From Trametopsis cervina (taxonomy: Eukaryota; Basidiomycota; Agaricomycetes; Polyporales; Irpicaceae), in the NCBI GenBank assembly GCA_022385755.1, contig MU278375.1, positions 62,001-126,000 on the forward strand: 64,000 nucleotides of DNA, given 5' to 3'. Under the pieces are notes generated by a model, which saw only the letters and a list, made by a program, of their open reading frames with translations, was not told where the DNA came from and ran no database searches. Below are positions 42,729 to 54,652 of the stretch, piece after piece. The position numbers and the translations under genes are program-made. How positions within the stretch are numbered: the stretch's first letter is position 1; every line of letters begins with the position of its first letter.

Positions 42729-43965
42729 ATGCCGTCTCTTTTTGACATCATCTCAGTGCTGTGCCACTTTCTCGCTCATGACCTCCCTACTCTCAAGTCG
42801 CTGTCACGAGCGCACTCTATTTTCGCAAACCTCACTGCGCCTTACCTATACCGTTCTTGCAATCCGAGGGTAACAGGAAGAGGTTTCAAAAACGTGCGGA
42901 GGTTCCTTCAAGCTCATGGAAGGGTCCGTGATGCTATGTCACGTCTGACAATACGCGGCGAGCCATGCAGCGATTGCGAAACATCACCTCTACTGCTTTG
43001 GACCGACCTCATCAGCGTTTTAGACATCTCGCCAACACTTCGTGATGTTCGTATTCATCACTTCCACATTGACACAGGCGGACCCCTTTCCATTCTGGCC
43101 GGTCTCCCCATTACCCTTGAGATGGTCAACGTCACCTTGGACGACTCATCGAATCCAATAGGCTATCTACTGCGAGCACTGCCACTCACCCGCGTCGTCC
43201 TTATCAACAACGACATTCCTATGGCTACGCAGTGGGACCACGTAGGAATCGATGTCAATACTGTTTCTATCACGTGGCCACGTCCATTGGATCTGCAAGA
43301 AGTTCAGGCGGTTCCCATTTTTTCAGGCACAACGAGCCTTACTACCTTCAATATGACCGACGTGGTTTGGCCTTGGCTGCGACGGATGATTGAGAGGAAC
43401 TGCTCCTCACTATGCACCCTTCGCTTAGGCATTGCACACAATGTTCCAGGTATGATGTGCTGCATTTTGTGGCATCTGACGCTGATGCTTTGTAGCTGCA
43501 CCTCCTTCTCTGTGGGCTGAAACGAACATTGCTGCATGCACCAACCTTACAGACGTCCACATTCAAATGCCAATGGACTTTTGGTTTGGCGAAGAAGATC
43601 ATAAACAAAGGCTACATGGTTTGTGCTCATTTATTCAGGGATTACCTTTCACTGTAATACGGGTAACGGTGGAAATGAGCTACTACGCTTGGGAACGACT
43701 AGGAGAGAAGCACTTAAATGGAGCAATGGACTGGCCAAGGTTGGACCACGCGTTCCTGCACTTGCCTCTGTTGGAAATGGTGACCATTCAATGGTTAACA
43801 GGACCTATCCTTGGCTCTTCTGTGTTGGATACCGAGAGAGGTGATGTTGCGGAGTGGGCGCAGGATGGGAAGGTTATGATTTCGAACGGCCTACCGAATA
43901 CCTCGCGGAGGGCGCACATAAGATTTAAGCAGCGGTTCTCAATGGAGTATATCGCATTGTGCTAG
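42729..43965 (+). CDS. F-box/LRR-like protein 2
   Basis: Two exons, 42729-43449 and 43496-43965 (46-nt intron), give 396 aa. The N-terminus MPSLFDIISVLCHFLAHDLP, then LKSLSRAHSIFANLTAPYLY, follows the F-box then YLYR pattern usual in Agaricomycete F-box proteins. Weak leucine repeats follow (ISVLDISPTLRDVRIHHFHI). The single intron lies at about the same place, with the same phase, as in the preceding gene, so they are probably tandem duplicates that have diverged. Start codons of the two genes face the same way with about 70 bp between them. An AATAAA at 44026 may serve its 3' end. Confidence 0.65.
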
Positions 43966-44189
43966 AGCAGTATTGTGTCGAGCCATGTCCGCATGCGCAT
44001 GTAGCACTGCTTTCATACGGGTCGAAATAAAAGTTTGCATAGTGCCGTCGCAGCTGTAATTGTCGGCTTGTTCGCGTACATGTCGTGCGAATTTGCAGCA
44101 TATTTTGTTAAAGAACGCAAAACACGCGTTTGCCGCGTGGCAAGAATCATACTAACGCACACTGGTGTTCACTTTCTTTCACAACGACC

Positions 44190-45534
44190 ATGGCCACCAA
44201 CGAATCTTCAGATCCTGCGCAGTCTCTTCAACAGATACACGCTCTCATAGCAAATTGGCATCCCGGCGCAACCTCCGAGTTGGAAGACCATAAGATGCTC
44301 ATGGACCTCGCATTGCCCATGGTACGTTATCGCACGCAGTGCTCACCTTCAACATTCTCTCTAATGCGCGAAGGCGCGAGTGGTCTCTTGCGCGAGCGAG
44401 GCAGAACTTGTCGCGCAAGCAGATAACGCGTATAAGATCTTCAAGACAATTATATGCAAGTGGTTACACACTGAATGGGTCCATAACACGCGGGAACGCA
44501 CTCTCAAAGAAATGAATTGGGATGTATTCAAAGGCATTCGTTTTGACATGGAGACCGAAACCGAGAAACTATACAATCAGGTCCGCACGAAGCAGATTGA
44601 CATTACAACTTTCCATCGCCAACGGACTCGCTTGCTAAATCTTTATAAAGGTGGGTGAGGATATCGCTTCCTTTAGAGTTGTCTAATAGTAGATACAGAA
44701 AATCCAGCGATGATTATGCCGGAGGAAAATCAAGCGGAGAGCGTGGATCCAGGTGCGATGCAAACGTCTGGTGAAGATACGGATATGAATACAGGGACTC
44801 CTCCGCCCGAACAAACTGCCGTACACCACACGGAAACGGGTACTAAAAAGGACTTCGACTTGGTGTACGCCAAGTATCCGAGATACATATCTGACAACTT
44901 CGCGAAGGATGAACTAGAACGAGCGTTCGCACACAGGAAGACTTGGCCCAGGGGCCCATACCGCAAATATTTTCGGTCAAAGGGCCCAAAAATGGTAAGG
45001 TTCTGGTCTCGCTGGTAAAATATGACTACGCGCTAAGAGTCGTGAAGTGTGACAGCTGCACCGCGCGCACAAGTACTACGATCTGTGTTGTCGATAACAC
45101 CAGCAACGACTGTTTACAGTGTGTTATCGACAATGCGGTTTGCGTAACAACAAACAGCCCACAAATGGGGCAACCGGTCCAAGGCGGAGGTAAAGATAAC
45201 TTGCAAGAGGTGATTAAAGGTCAGCCGCATCTCTGACCATTGGTGAGCTCGTGAGTCTCATGCACGAACAGCCAAAACGAATACAAACAAGTCGTCCACT
45301 GGATCTGCCAACAGTGACCGGCTGTCCGAATTACCTCAGACTGACGGGACTAGCCTGGAGTCCACATCAGCTGCAGCGGACATCCACATGCGAGGAACAG
45401 ATGCGGCTGATACGATATACTTACTAGATGCCGTTCGTCGAGAGAAAGCAGCACTGCGGGCCCAACGCGCCATTCTCCTGTGGCAAGTTGAGGATTTAGA
45501 GAACATCGAACGAGATCCGTCTTCTGCAATATAA
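44190..45534 (+). CDS. paralogue P1: helical domain, Zn2Cys6-like cluster, coiled-coil tail
   Basis: Exons 44190-44321, 44374-44650, 44699-44994, 45048-45219 and 45272-45534 give 379 aa. Exon 2 codes the shared helical domain (KIFKTIICKWLHTEWVHNTR ... WDVFKGIRFD). Exon 3 ends with KYPRYISDNFAKDELERAF..RKTWP. Exon 4 encodes six cysteines spaced C-x2-C-x8-C-x8-C-x2-C-x6-C, like the fungal Zn2Cys6 binuclear cluster except that the first long spacer is 8 rather than 6. The last exon ends in a helix REKAALRAQRAILLWQVEDL, a likely dimerisation coil. A DNA-binding regulator is a reasonable inference. Gene structure is almost identical to P2. Confidence 0.7.
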
Positions 45535-45634
45535 CTGTACATTCTGACTGTTGTAAACCACACAAATGCCGCCAGGATGAGGAGGATAATGGATTTCAAT
45601 GGCATACATGAAACGAGCGTGTACATTCATCCAG

Positions 45635-47011
45635 TTATAAAGAATGCATGTGCAGTGCCTTCGGCCCGTACTTAAGTAGGTTCTGTTCTAACACGTCCAA
45701 CGAACGGAGCTGACGATCGACCAATGCTATTCTGACCTGTATTTCCTGCTTCTTTTCGAGCATAGGGTTGCCCGTGTGCGCAGTCGAGGAAGACGGAAAT
45801 GGTTTGGATGTGGCCGGTATGCTACCACGTAGCAGTTCTTGTCCGGGGCGAAGAAGGGTATGTCCCTGATTGAGGGACTGTACGCGTCCGTTCACGTTAC
45901 GTAGTCCGGGGGTATTAGGCGCGGCCAAAACCTTGACAGTAGCAATCCGCCCTGGTAACTATCAGTGTTAGGCCGTGCTATTACAAAAATTGCCTACGTC
46001 GTTTTGGCCGTGGTGTGTCCTGTTCAAGGAAGGTATTGTCCTTGCCGCTGCAGGAAAGCTTCTGAATTTGGCATCGTATACAGGCTTCACGGCCATCGCT
46101 GTAGACACACGCCATTACAGACGGAATGGCGGCGCATTGCAAACACTATGCAATTCAGAGTACAGTATAGCAAAAATAGCTTAAAAAGACGTACCATTCC
46201 TATCTCGCTAGTGCGAGTTGTTTCTATGAAGGAGTGGTGCGGCCACAAGTCCGGATGAGAATACGCGTTCTTAAGTTGCTCCAGGGTAAACATGTCCTGC
46301 ACAAATTTTGGATAGCCGGCATACAAATCTACGTCAGCATTCGGTTGCGAAGGCACTACATTAGCGTTCAGGTGCGAAGGCACTACGTTAGCGTTCGGTT
46401 GCGAACAAACTACGTCTGTCGATAATGGGAGGCTAGGTGAGACGGGCTTTGCATTTGCGGTGTTCCCGGGAATTTCTGCCGTCGCATTGAAATGAGTACC
46501 GTTGGCTTAAAAATAAAAACATACCTGCGTAAAGCAATGTAAGTCGCGTACATTGCGTATCGTACGCGTCCTGGTCCAGCTGTTTGTTTGCTAGCATGGT
46601 CTTGAGCTTCGCCAGCTCCACAGTGATATCAAACCTAACTCCATCAAACACATCGTAGTCAAACCGTTCAATGACTGTCTCGCGTATATCGTGTGCCCAG
46701 GTAGTGTGGAACATGTCACGAAGTATGCCTTGGAGTATTGCTAATGCGGCGTGAGCAGCATCCTTCATAGTCTTGTCCTCTGCAAACACGAGAGCATTTG
46801 TCTGTGTCATGTTTTATCGTGTAAGCGTATGATACAACCCATGCAAACTATTACATACCAGTGAACCCAGTATGTTCGTTGCAACATCTCGTTCCGCGTA
46901 TTCTGTAGCGTTCGCTAGTCGTCCGCGTTGGCACACGTTCCGCAGTTGGCCAAGTGCGTCAACGTATAGTGGATCAGACGTTCTGTCCACGGGCGATGGT
47001 GCATCCATCAT
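45635..47011 (-). CDS. paralogue P2: helical domain, Zn2Cys6-like cluster, coiled-coil tail
   Basis: Exons 47011-46859, 46801-46525, 46475-46195, 46145-45998 and 45951-45635 give 391 aa. Exon 2 is 277 nt, the same length as exon 2 of P1, and codes ILRDMFHTTWAHDIRETVIE ... YDVFDGVRFD. Exon 3 contains three 9-residue repeats (QPNANVVPS type, about 46331-46405) and then YPKFVQDMFTLEQLKNAYSH. Exon 4 holds CLQCAAIPSVMACVYSDGRE and ACIRCQIQKLSC, i.e. C-x2-C-x8-C-x8-C-x2-C-x6-C as in P1, followed by PKRRR-type basic residues. The tail helix (VRIALVDRQLRSLDVLEQNL) matches the P1 coil. Transcribed toward P1, tail to tail, with 100 bp between stops. Confidence 0.7.
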
Positions 47012-47248
47012 TTGCAGGCGGTCTGGAGGGTGCTAATGATCCTACACCAATGCGATGTGACGCTGAACTCGGTCAACTGCTGCTCCGTGTAGTAGGCCCA
47101 GCTGGCTCTGGGGCGCGAGCCGTCGCTTATTTTTCGCCGACGAGATAAAGGGTGGGAATCTGACTAACGCTCGTATTCTGGAACCTGCTTTCACCTCAAC
47201 CCTATCTACTGTACAGCTCACTGGCAACCGGCATTAGGACTCCAGGCG

Positions 47249-48533
47249 ATGGACGGCATTGAAGAATCCCGCCAATACCTAATTCGACGGGCAAAAGAAG
47301 ACTTGGAGGCGTGTTGTGCCGAGGCTGGGACCACGGAGGACGAAGAAGTGTCTTGCGAGCGAAGCGCCCGCGGCGTAATTGAGTGCATGGTACGTGCTTG
47401 GCCACGCCTTCTGTATCTAACTGACCTTCTTGTAGGAAATGTACCTTGCTTTGGTAGGCGATGCGACAAGAGACGAACTTACCCGTCTCGCATTCGTCAC
47501 TGTCACAAGGGTTGCAAAGCGATGGGTTCGTGGGCAATGGACCCAGGACTTGCGCGATCTCATATTGCAAAAATGGGAATACGACATCCTCAAAGGTCAG
47601 CTGCTCGCGTTCTCGTGACACCTCACCTCACACTTTTTGTTCAGATCAAACCAAAACTAACACTCAAGCTGGTGCCAACGCCCAGACGCCGGAGTCACGA
47701 GAAGGTATAGCGTCTGCTTCAACACGACTGTCACCAATTGGTAAGAAAGCACGTTGTAATTAGTGCTAGTGACTCAACTGAAATTTGCTATAGAAAAAGG
47801 TCTCACGAGTGAAGGGAGTGCGAAGACTAACCGGCCAGTACGCCTATCAAATAATACCTCGCCACAGGGTCCCAGTGGGTCCGGAAACGATGACATCGGT
47901 GTGACGAACATTCCCAACAGCTCGACAGTTTCAAAGCGAGCAGCGGCTGCACAACCTGACAATGACATACCTGCACAGAAAAAAGGTACGCCGTCTGTTA
48001 CGAGGCGAAACGCATACTCATCTGCTGTAGCGCGGAAAAGCGGCACCACAGGCAAGTCCGGGTCACGCCGCGGAAGACCTCCTAAACAGAAATCCAAGTC
48101 CATCGCAGAAGATACGGAGCCCACCAACGGCATAACTACTCAAGAACAGGACCACGACGACAACGAAGAACCTGTTCAACTTGACCACCTGACAGGCGAA
48201 ATCCGCGACGGCGAAGACGCAGACGCTGCAGTGGATGGCTCTAATAGCATGGGTACACACTCCGGCGCCAGCAATGCTCCTCTTCCTCCTCTTACAGTAG
48301 AAGCGTTGGTGCAAGGAATGTTAAAGGCGGGGTACGCGGTGCCTTTTTCGCCCACAACCGCACCAACCTCAGCTACCACGAGCAACGAGGAGGCAAAGAC
48401 GCCGTTGGACGGTGAGATAACATTGCGCTCCGTTCGCAAAATGCTTGCACAACAGGAGCATGACATTGCTGTTATGCGTTGGCAGGCAAATAACCTCCGT
48501 GCGCTGGAAGTTGCGCTGTTACGGCCCTTGTAA
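47249..48533 (+). CDS. paralogue P3: helical domain, AT-hook, coiled-coil tail
   Basis: Exons 47249-47389, 47436-47595, 47645-47740 and 47794-48533 give 378 aa. Exon 2 carries the shared helical domain in shorter form (VAKRWVRGQWTQDLRDLILQ, then KWEYDILK). The cysteine cluster of P1/P2 is absent. Instead there is an AT-hook-like SRRGRPPKQKSKS (core RGRP), flanked by Ser/Thr-rich and acidic stretches. The last 35 residues form the same kind of helix (RKMLAQQEHDIAVMRWQANN). A DNA-minor-groove binder is inferred. It is divergent from P2, with 237 bp between starts. Confidence 0.7.
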
Positions 48534-51079
48534 TCCTGAGTGATGGTTGCTTGCTTTTTGTTGCGAACTACATTGTACTATTCTACGTATGCTGTCGCTT
48601 GTGTCCAGCGCAATAATTACTTCTCCCAACTCAGCTCGGCGATGACGCTCAAGTCTGCATGCTATCGGGCCGGGCGTGCCTCCGCAGCGCCGTTATCCCC
48701 CAAGTGAGTGTATTTGGGTGTGTGACGAGGCGAGCGCGTCACCGGTAGCGTTCGCTCACCAGTGCGCTCCGCGGGATACGGGCGCCGCCTCCTCTTCCTC
48801 TTCTTCGGTTTCCTATGGACGACGAATTGCCCTTCCTCTTCGTTCGTTCGTTCGCGCCCTGACGCTCACGCGACCGTGTTCGGCTCGCTGGCTATTACTA
48901 TTTGGATAACGACGGCGTCCGTCCGTTCGCGTGTGACGAAACACACGGTTTTCCAGTTCAGTGCGCCGCCATCTTTGTCTTTGTCTTCGTCTTCGTCTTC
49001 GTCTTCGGCTTCGCGCGGCTAAGGAATGAGGACGTGGACGAGGACGAGGAGAGCCCGTGTGTGCCTTGCCGAGGTGTTTCCTCTCACCACCACCACCACC
49101 ACTGAGCGTAGAGATTGGATTCGAGTTCGGTTGTGCCTGTGGTGACGACGGGCAAAGTCTTCGTTGATGACCAGTCTGCCGACATCGGATAGAACAGAAG
49201 AGAACAGAACGAGCGGTTGCGGTGGTGGTGGTGGCACAACGGCAACGGGGTTGGCAGTCCAACTTCCTTCTTCTGTCTGTTGAGTCCGAACAGATCGTGG
49301 CGACGGCGACGCGGACGCGGACGGTATGTGGATGTCGGGCAGACCGGGCTTGGATAGTGGACAGTTCACGACTCGATTCCATTATTCCATTATTCCGAGT
49401 GTCCGTCAGGTACCGTACTTATCCACATAGCGCATAGCACACCGTACAGTCCGATGCATGCACAGTCCTGAGACGGCGGGCGTGGGCGCGTGGTGGGAAA
49501 TCGGAGGAGAGAGACGCTGGCACGTACAATCCAGTAAGCGCGATGCCCGACAGGACGTTCCCACGCCTCTGCCGTACACATACTGCCATCTCCATCCGTA
49601 TCCGTATCTGCGTCTGCCGTATCCGTATTTGTGTTCTGTCACCCACGTAATGGCGTGGGTCCCACCCAGGCTGAACTGAACAATGCACGTCACACGCCGA
49701 ACTGAACTGAACAAAGATCGCGGCAGGGACCATCATCGGCTCGGCAGAAGCGAATGTGTGTGTGCAGAAGGTGTGGAGGGCAGGGGCAGGGGGCAGGCAA
49801 GTCAGCGTAGCTCAAGCTTCAAGCTTAAAGTGGGTGGAGACAGTTTCGGACGCATAAGCTCAAGCTTTCGTTCTTGCACCGCACGCATACGACATAGCAT
49901 CGTATGCTGCGGAAGGGTGAGGGTTCGCGGTTTTCATTTCCTGCGCTGACGAAGATGAAGATGAAGACGACGATGGGGGGCATAATGAATTAATTAATGA
50001 GCAGAAGAAGAACGCGGGCAGATCGGGCGAGATGTCGCGGCCGCGCTTTCGCCGCGCCCGTTGACATTTACAGCACACACGGCCGTCGACGTCGACTTTT
50101 CTGGTCTGGTCTGGTGCGTGATCAGCAGCCCATCTGTAATTGTAATTGGTATTGTAATGCCCGTCCGTCTGTTTCGTCCGTTCGAGACTGGGAGCGTCTG
50201 ACAGGCGAAGGAGGAGGGGCGTGCTTCTGACTGACGTGGCGGCGGCCGATAACGAACGTCGTCTGAGCGCGAGCTCTGATTGTGATACCGGCATCTATTC
50301 TATCTCAGCGCACGTACTGTGCTGTAGTGTACGGCGATAAACACGGTACGTCCTGCCCCACGTCCTGGCGACACGATTGGTTTCTGATACATGCGCACGC
50401 GCAAGATGGCTCAGGAAATACCTCGCGCGGTGCACATGCTCGCGCGTGACGGGAGTGACGGGAGAGAATGGGGGAGACGCGGGAGACGCGCAGAAGGATC
50501 GTCTGTGAAAAAACGGAGGGTGGCATCTGACGGAGCTGTCGAGAGGTGGTGCGAACACCTGTCGTGGCCCACACCGTCTGTCTGTCTGTCTGATATCTAT
50601 TCTCTATCAGCACTCCGTCCGTCCAAGGCAAGGACGTGCCCGAACGCGGTCGACGGACGCACGCGAACGCATTCGATGGACGGACACGCGTGAATGCATT
50701 CGATGGACGCATTCGATGGACGGGCCCTCGGGTCTGGGCGGCACCTCCAATCTCACAACGCGCGATCGAGGCATCTGGATTGCTGCATGGGTGCGAGGGG
50801 CTCTCAGGTGCCGAGGATACAACGTCTGTGCGTGTGTCCCTGCACCATCGAACGCGAAATGCGCGGGTGCGATTGTCCAGCCGCCTTGACTGTACTGTTA
50901 CTGTTACTGGTACTGCGCTGCGCTGCAACCTTCCTCTGTCAGTCACAGTCATATCCCGTTTCCGTTTCTGCATTCTCTTTCTGTTAGCAGAAAGCGAACC
51001 AGATCCGCATCCGCTGCCGCACCCGGAACAATCACAGTCACAATCAGCACACAAACAAACACGCCTTCGTGTCCATGTC
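48534..51079. other. intergenic, low-complexity
   Basis: No gene supported. It contains short tandem runs: TCGTCTTCGTCTTCG near 48975, CACCACCACCACCACCAC near 49087 and CCGTATCCG-like runs near 49595-49630. Purine-rich GAAGATGAAGATGAAG is near 49951. The GC-richer host-like sequence returns at about 48.6 kb, marking the right side of the island. Confidence 0.5.
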
Positions 51080-51696
51080 CATGTCTCATGTCACCCATCG
51101 CAGCACAGCACAGCACGGCACGGCGAAAACGTCTTTTGGACCCTGCATGCACATCGGACAGCCAGACAGATGACATGACATGTTCCCCTAGCCTAGCCTG
51201 TCCGCTTCGTTAGTTCTCAAGTCAAGTCAAGTCAAAGTCAAGGCAGCCGCGTCTGCATCGACAGCCGTCCATCCAACGCACGGAAGAACACACCTCGGCG
51301 AACTTTCAGGCCCTTACGTGGTCCAGGCGCGGGACGACGCTTTTCGCGGACAGCCAGACAGGCTGCGACTCCATCCAATCGAATCCTATCGCGAACCCAA
51401 ACATCTGAACCCAAACACCAACGCAACTGTGAGTGCGCTATTTCCGAGCGGACAGACGTAGGTAGGCAGGACAGTACTAATAGCGTACGTCCGATTGCCT
51501 CACCCTCCTTTCCTTCTCTAGAGTGCCCTTTCCCTTGCTCGCTCGCACTTCGCATCGCACTGCCTCTTCTCGCATCGTCGTCCGTCGTCGGTGCCGCACT
51601 CTGCGTTCGTTCCTAGACGTTCCTGGCCCTCGCCTTCTCCCCTTTTGCTTTTCGCTTTCGCTTTAACAAGCACACGCACTCGCAACGCGCGTCATC
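51080..51696 (+). promoter_or_regulatory. upstream region of GH16 gene, duplicated at 62740-63190
   Basis: Shared ordered blocks with the DNA before the second GH16 copy include TCATGTCACCCA, GCGAAAACGTCTTTT, a block around GGCCCTT.CG.GGTCCAGGCG and GTACGTCCGATTGCCT just upstream of the gene. Conservation over about 500 bp in the same order shows that the promoter was copied with the gene. Confidence 0.7.
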
Positions 51697-53822
51697 ATGC
51701 CCTCCCCGCCCTCAACAGCCTCCTCCGCCTCCTCATCCACCGACGCACTCTCCATCCCCCCCGTCCCCTCTCTCCCCTCCCACATCTCCCAATCCTCCCA
51801 TGCCTCTTCCCACACCTCTTCCCGTCGCACCGCACCAGGAGACCTCCAGCCCCCGAAACCCCTCTTCTTCATAGACAAGAACCGCAGCTCCGATGCCGTC
51901 ATCTCCGAAGAACGTCGTCCCACCACGACTACGACTGGAGGAGACCCGTTCCGCACCCCAGACTCGTCTGCGCCCGGTACACCGCGCGCGCAGATCGATA
52001 ACCCGTTCTCGCCGCCTGCGAGCGTGATCAGTATGAGTATCGACAAGGACACTCCCGCCGTCTCTTCCGCTGCGCAGGGAGGGGCAGGGATAATGTCAAG
52101 CCACTCGCGTCTGCACAGCCGTACATCCGTGAGCTCAAGCCTGCGCTCCGCGGACGTCCCACCCCGCACGCCCCCCGGCCGAACAGCCAGCACAATCACC
52201 TTCCGAGACTCCTTCATGTCCCCCCCCACCCTCCCACGCCGACCCGCCCCAACAGCCCACGAATCGCGTCTCTCAGTCTCCTCCCCCCGTTCCAAACGCA
52301 TGCGTTCCTCCCTTCTCACCTCCCCCGTCCCGAAACCGTGGATAGGCGAGCGCGACGTGTACGGGCGCATTGCGTATTTGTTGACGTATGCTGTTGCGTT
52401 GCTTGGTGTGGGCGGGAGTGTGGTAAGGTGTTGGACGGCGTGGAGGGATGTGCCGAGGGTGGGGGGGCTGTGTTTGGTCATGGAGGATAATTTTGAGAGG
52501 TTGGATACGGAGTATACGTGGAGCAGGGAGGTTGATATGGGTGGGTTTGGGTGAGTTTTTTGCGCGTGATTTGAATTGGTTTGTAAGGGGACTGATTGGT
52601 GGTGTAGGAATGGAGAGTTTGAGATGACGACTGCGAGCGATAACAACTCGTTCGTCGAGGATGGGAAACTGTACATCGTACCGACGCTCACATCCGACGT
52701 CATCGGGTACGACCACGTCCTCGACGGGTACACCTACAACATCACCGGCTGTACCAACACCAATCGTGAGTGTGGCTTGTGTCAACATGAACTGAGTACA
52801 CTGATCTTAACCTTAATCTTAATCTTAATCAACAGTAACCGCCTGTTCAGCAATCTCAAACGCAACCTCCGGCACAGTAATAAACCCCGTAATGTCCGCG
52901 CGTCTCACCACCAAGAACTCCCACCACATCCAATACGGAAAAGTCGAGATCGTAGCGAAGCTCCCCACGGGCGATTGGCTGTGGCCCGCGCTGTGGATGC
53001 TGCCCGTGGACGACGCGTATGGGCCGTGGCCGATGTCCGGGGAGATCGATATTATGGAGTCCAGGGGGAATGGGGTGGAGTATAAAGCCCAGTACGTGTC
53101 TCCTCCACTTATTTTACTTTAACAGCGCTGACGATGACTCGCACTCGCACTCGCACTCGCACTCGCACTCACACTCGCACTCGTACTCGCACTCGCACTC
53201 GCATCCGCTCGCTCACAGAGGCAGAGACGTCGTGCGCGGCTCCCTAAACTGGGGCCCCTTCACCTGGCTAAACGGCGTCTCAAAGACCTACGGCTACTGG
53301 TCCCAACGGCGCCAATCCTACGCCTCCTCCTTCCACACCTACAGCGTCGAATGGACTCCCACCTTCATCAGAATCTACGTCGACACGCGGCTGCACCACA
53401 TGCTCACCGTATCGTTCGACGAGCCCTTTTTTGAACGGGGACAGTTCCCGCCGTTCGTGGCGAATGGGTCGCAGACTGTGCAGACGCCGAACCCGTGGGC
53501 GAATGCAAGTAATGTGAATGGGGCGCCGTTTGATAAACCGTTTTATTTGATTATGAATGTGGCGGTTGGAGGCACGAATGGGTGGTTCCCGGATGGGGTC
53601 GGGGATAAGCCGTGGTTGGATGGATCCAACGGTACGCTCCATTGTCTCTTCCTTTTTCCTGTTTCCTGGGAGATGCAGGGGATGAATGCTAACACGCACG
53701 GGTTTGCAGTGGCGATGTCCTCGTTCGCGCGGCAGCAGGCAGAGTGGTACGCGACGTGGCCGGCGGACCCGAAGGAGCGCGCGATGGTCGTTGATTCGGT
53801 CAAGATGTGGCAGGCGTGTTGA
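51697..53822 (+). CDS. KRE6/SKN1-type GH16 glucan enzyme (type II membrane protein)
   Basis: Exons 51697-52550, 52608-52765, 52836-53091, 53219-53631 and 53710-53822 give 597 aa. A Ser/Pro-rich cytosolic tail of about 220 residues (SKRMRSS basic patch) precedes one membrane helix (GRIAYLLTYAVALLGVGGSV). The lumenal GH16 domain starts with EDNFERLDTEYTWSREVDMG. It has the catalytic signature SGEIDIMESRGNG (two Glu and the Asp of ExDxxE), then WLNGVSKTYGYWSQ and NVAVGGTNGWFPDG. KRE6/SKN1-like proteins act in the ER/Golgi in beta-1,6-glucan formation for the cell wall. Intron 3 holds a hexanucleotide microsatellite. A second copy begins at 63195. Confidence 0.92.
53130..53208. repeat. CTCGCA hexanucleotide microsatellite in GH16 intron 3
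   Basis: About 13 units of (A)CTCGCA with a few single-base variants (CTCACA, CTCGTA) fill most of the 127-nt intron 53092-53218, the longest intron of the gene. Length variation here would not touch coding sequence. Confidence 0.9.
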
Positions 53823-54652
53823 GTGCTGCCTGATGTGTTTTTCTGTTTTTCTGTTTTCTGTTTTCTGTTTTGGTTTGGGATCGAGGATCGAGGCTCGTTT
53901 TCGGCTCTCTTGGACATCGAGATCCAGGACCCTCGCTCGCTCGCTCACGTTCCTTCTCGGTTTTCTGTTGTCGCCCCAGTAAACACGCCTGTTCTCTCCT
54001 TTAGCGCATCCCCTTGCTCGTCATCTTCACATTAGAGAGTCCTCTCCTTCCTCTTTCCTCTTCCGTCTCCCGGTTCGTTTTCAGGGTTTGTAGGCTAGTA
54101 ACATTCGATTATTGGGAATGGACAGACAGACAGACAGACAGTAGCCAGCTGTGTGCGCGTGCGTATATATATTTTTACGTTCCGCGTTGATAAGATGTGT
54201 GCGGTGGAGGCTACGCTCGGTGATCGAGACGGTAGCGCATTCCTTCGAACAGAACCTTACCCATCACTTGAAGTCAGACCGCGACATTTCACGATGGCGA
54301 GATGCACGTTTGTTATCCTGCGGTCTACCCTTACAACTCGTGAGTGTGCCACGCGTTCGGTTGGTTTATGCTCATGCTCATGGAAAGTACACAACGAGTT
54401 CGCGACCCTGCGCAAATCAGATCTTCCGCTATCCCAAAAAATACTTGAGACATCTGGGAATGCGTTGTGCTGCAAATGGCTCAGTGCCTGCATGCGATAC
54501 AAGTCTCCGCAAACGAGATGTATCAGCCAACTCGGTGTATACGCGACCATACAGACATCCCCCTTACTGCCCCGCCACCCACTAGCTCCACGCCTCAAAT
54601 GACGCTCTGTCCGTGTCGTCCTCTCCGCCCTCAGCCTGCGCTCCCGTATCGT
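53823..54652. other. intergenic between converging genes
   Basis: T-rich tract of TTTTCTG units just after the GH16 stop (53836-53870, probable 3' region) and a short GACA run (54122-54141). Open frames at 54151-54602 show no recognisable protein. Confidence 0.5.

Noticed and set aside
45048..45219. Exact classical Zn2Cys6 domain in P1/P2
   Set aside because: The first long spacer is eight residues instead of six, so I call it Zn2Cys6-like only.
51663..52733. 356-codon minus-strand open frame
   Set aside because: Antisense to GH16 exon 1; the plus strand carries the membrane helix and GH16 domain in continuous splice phase.
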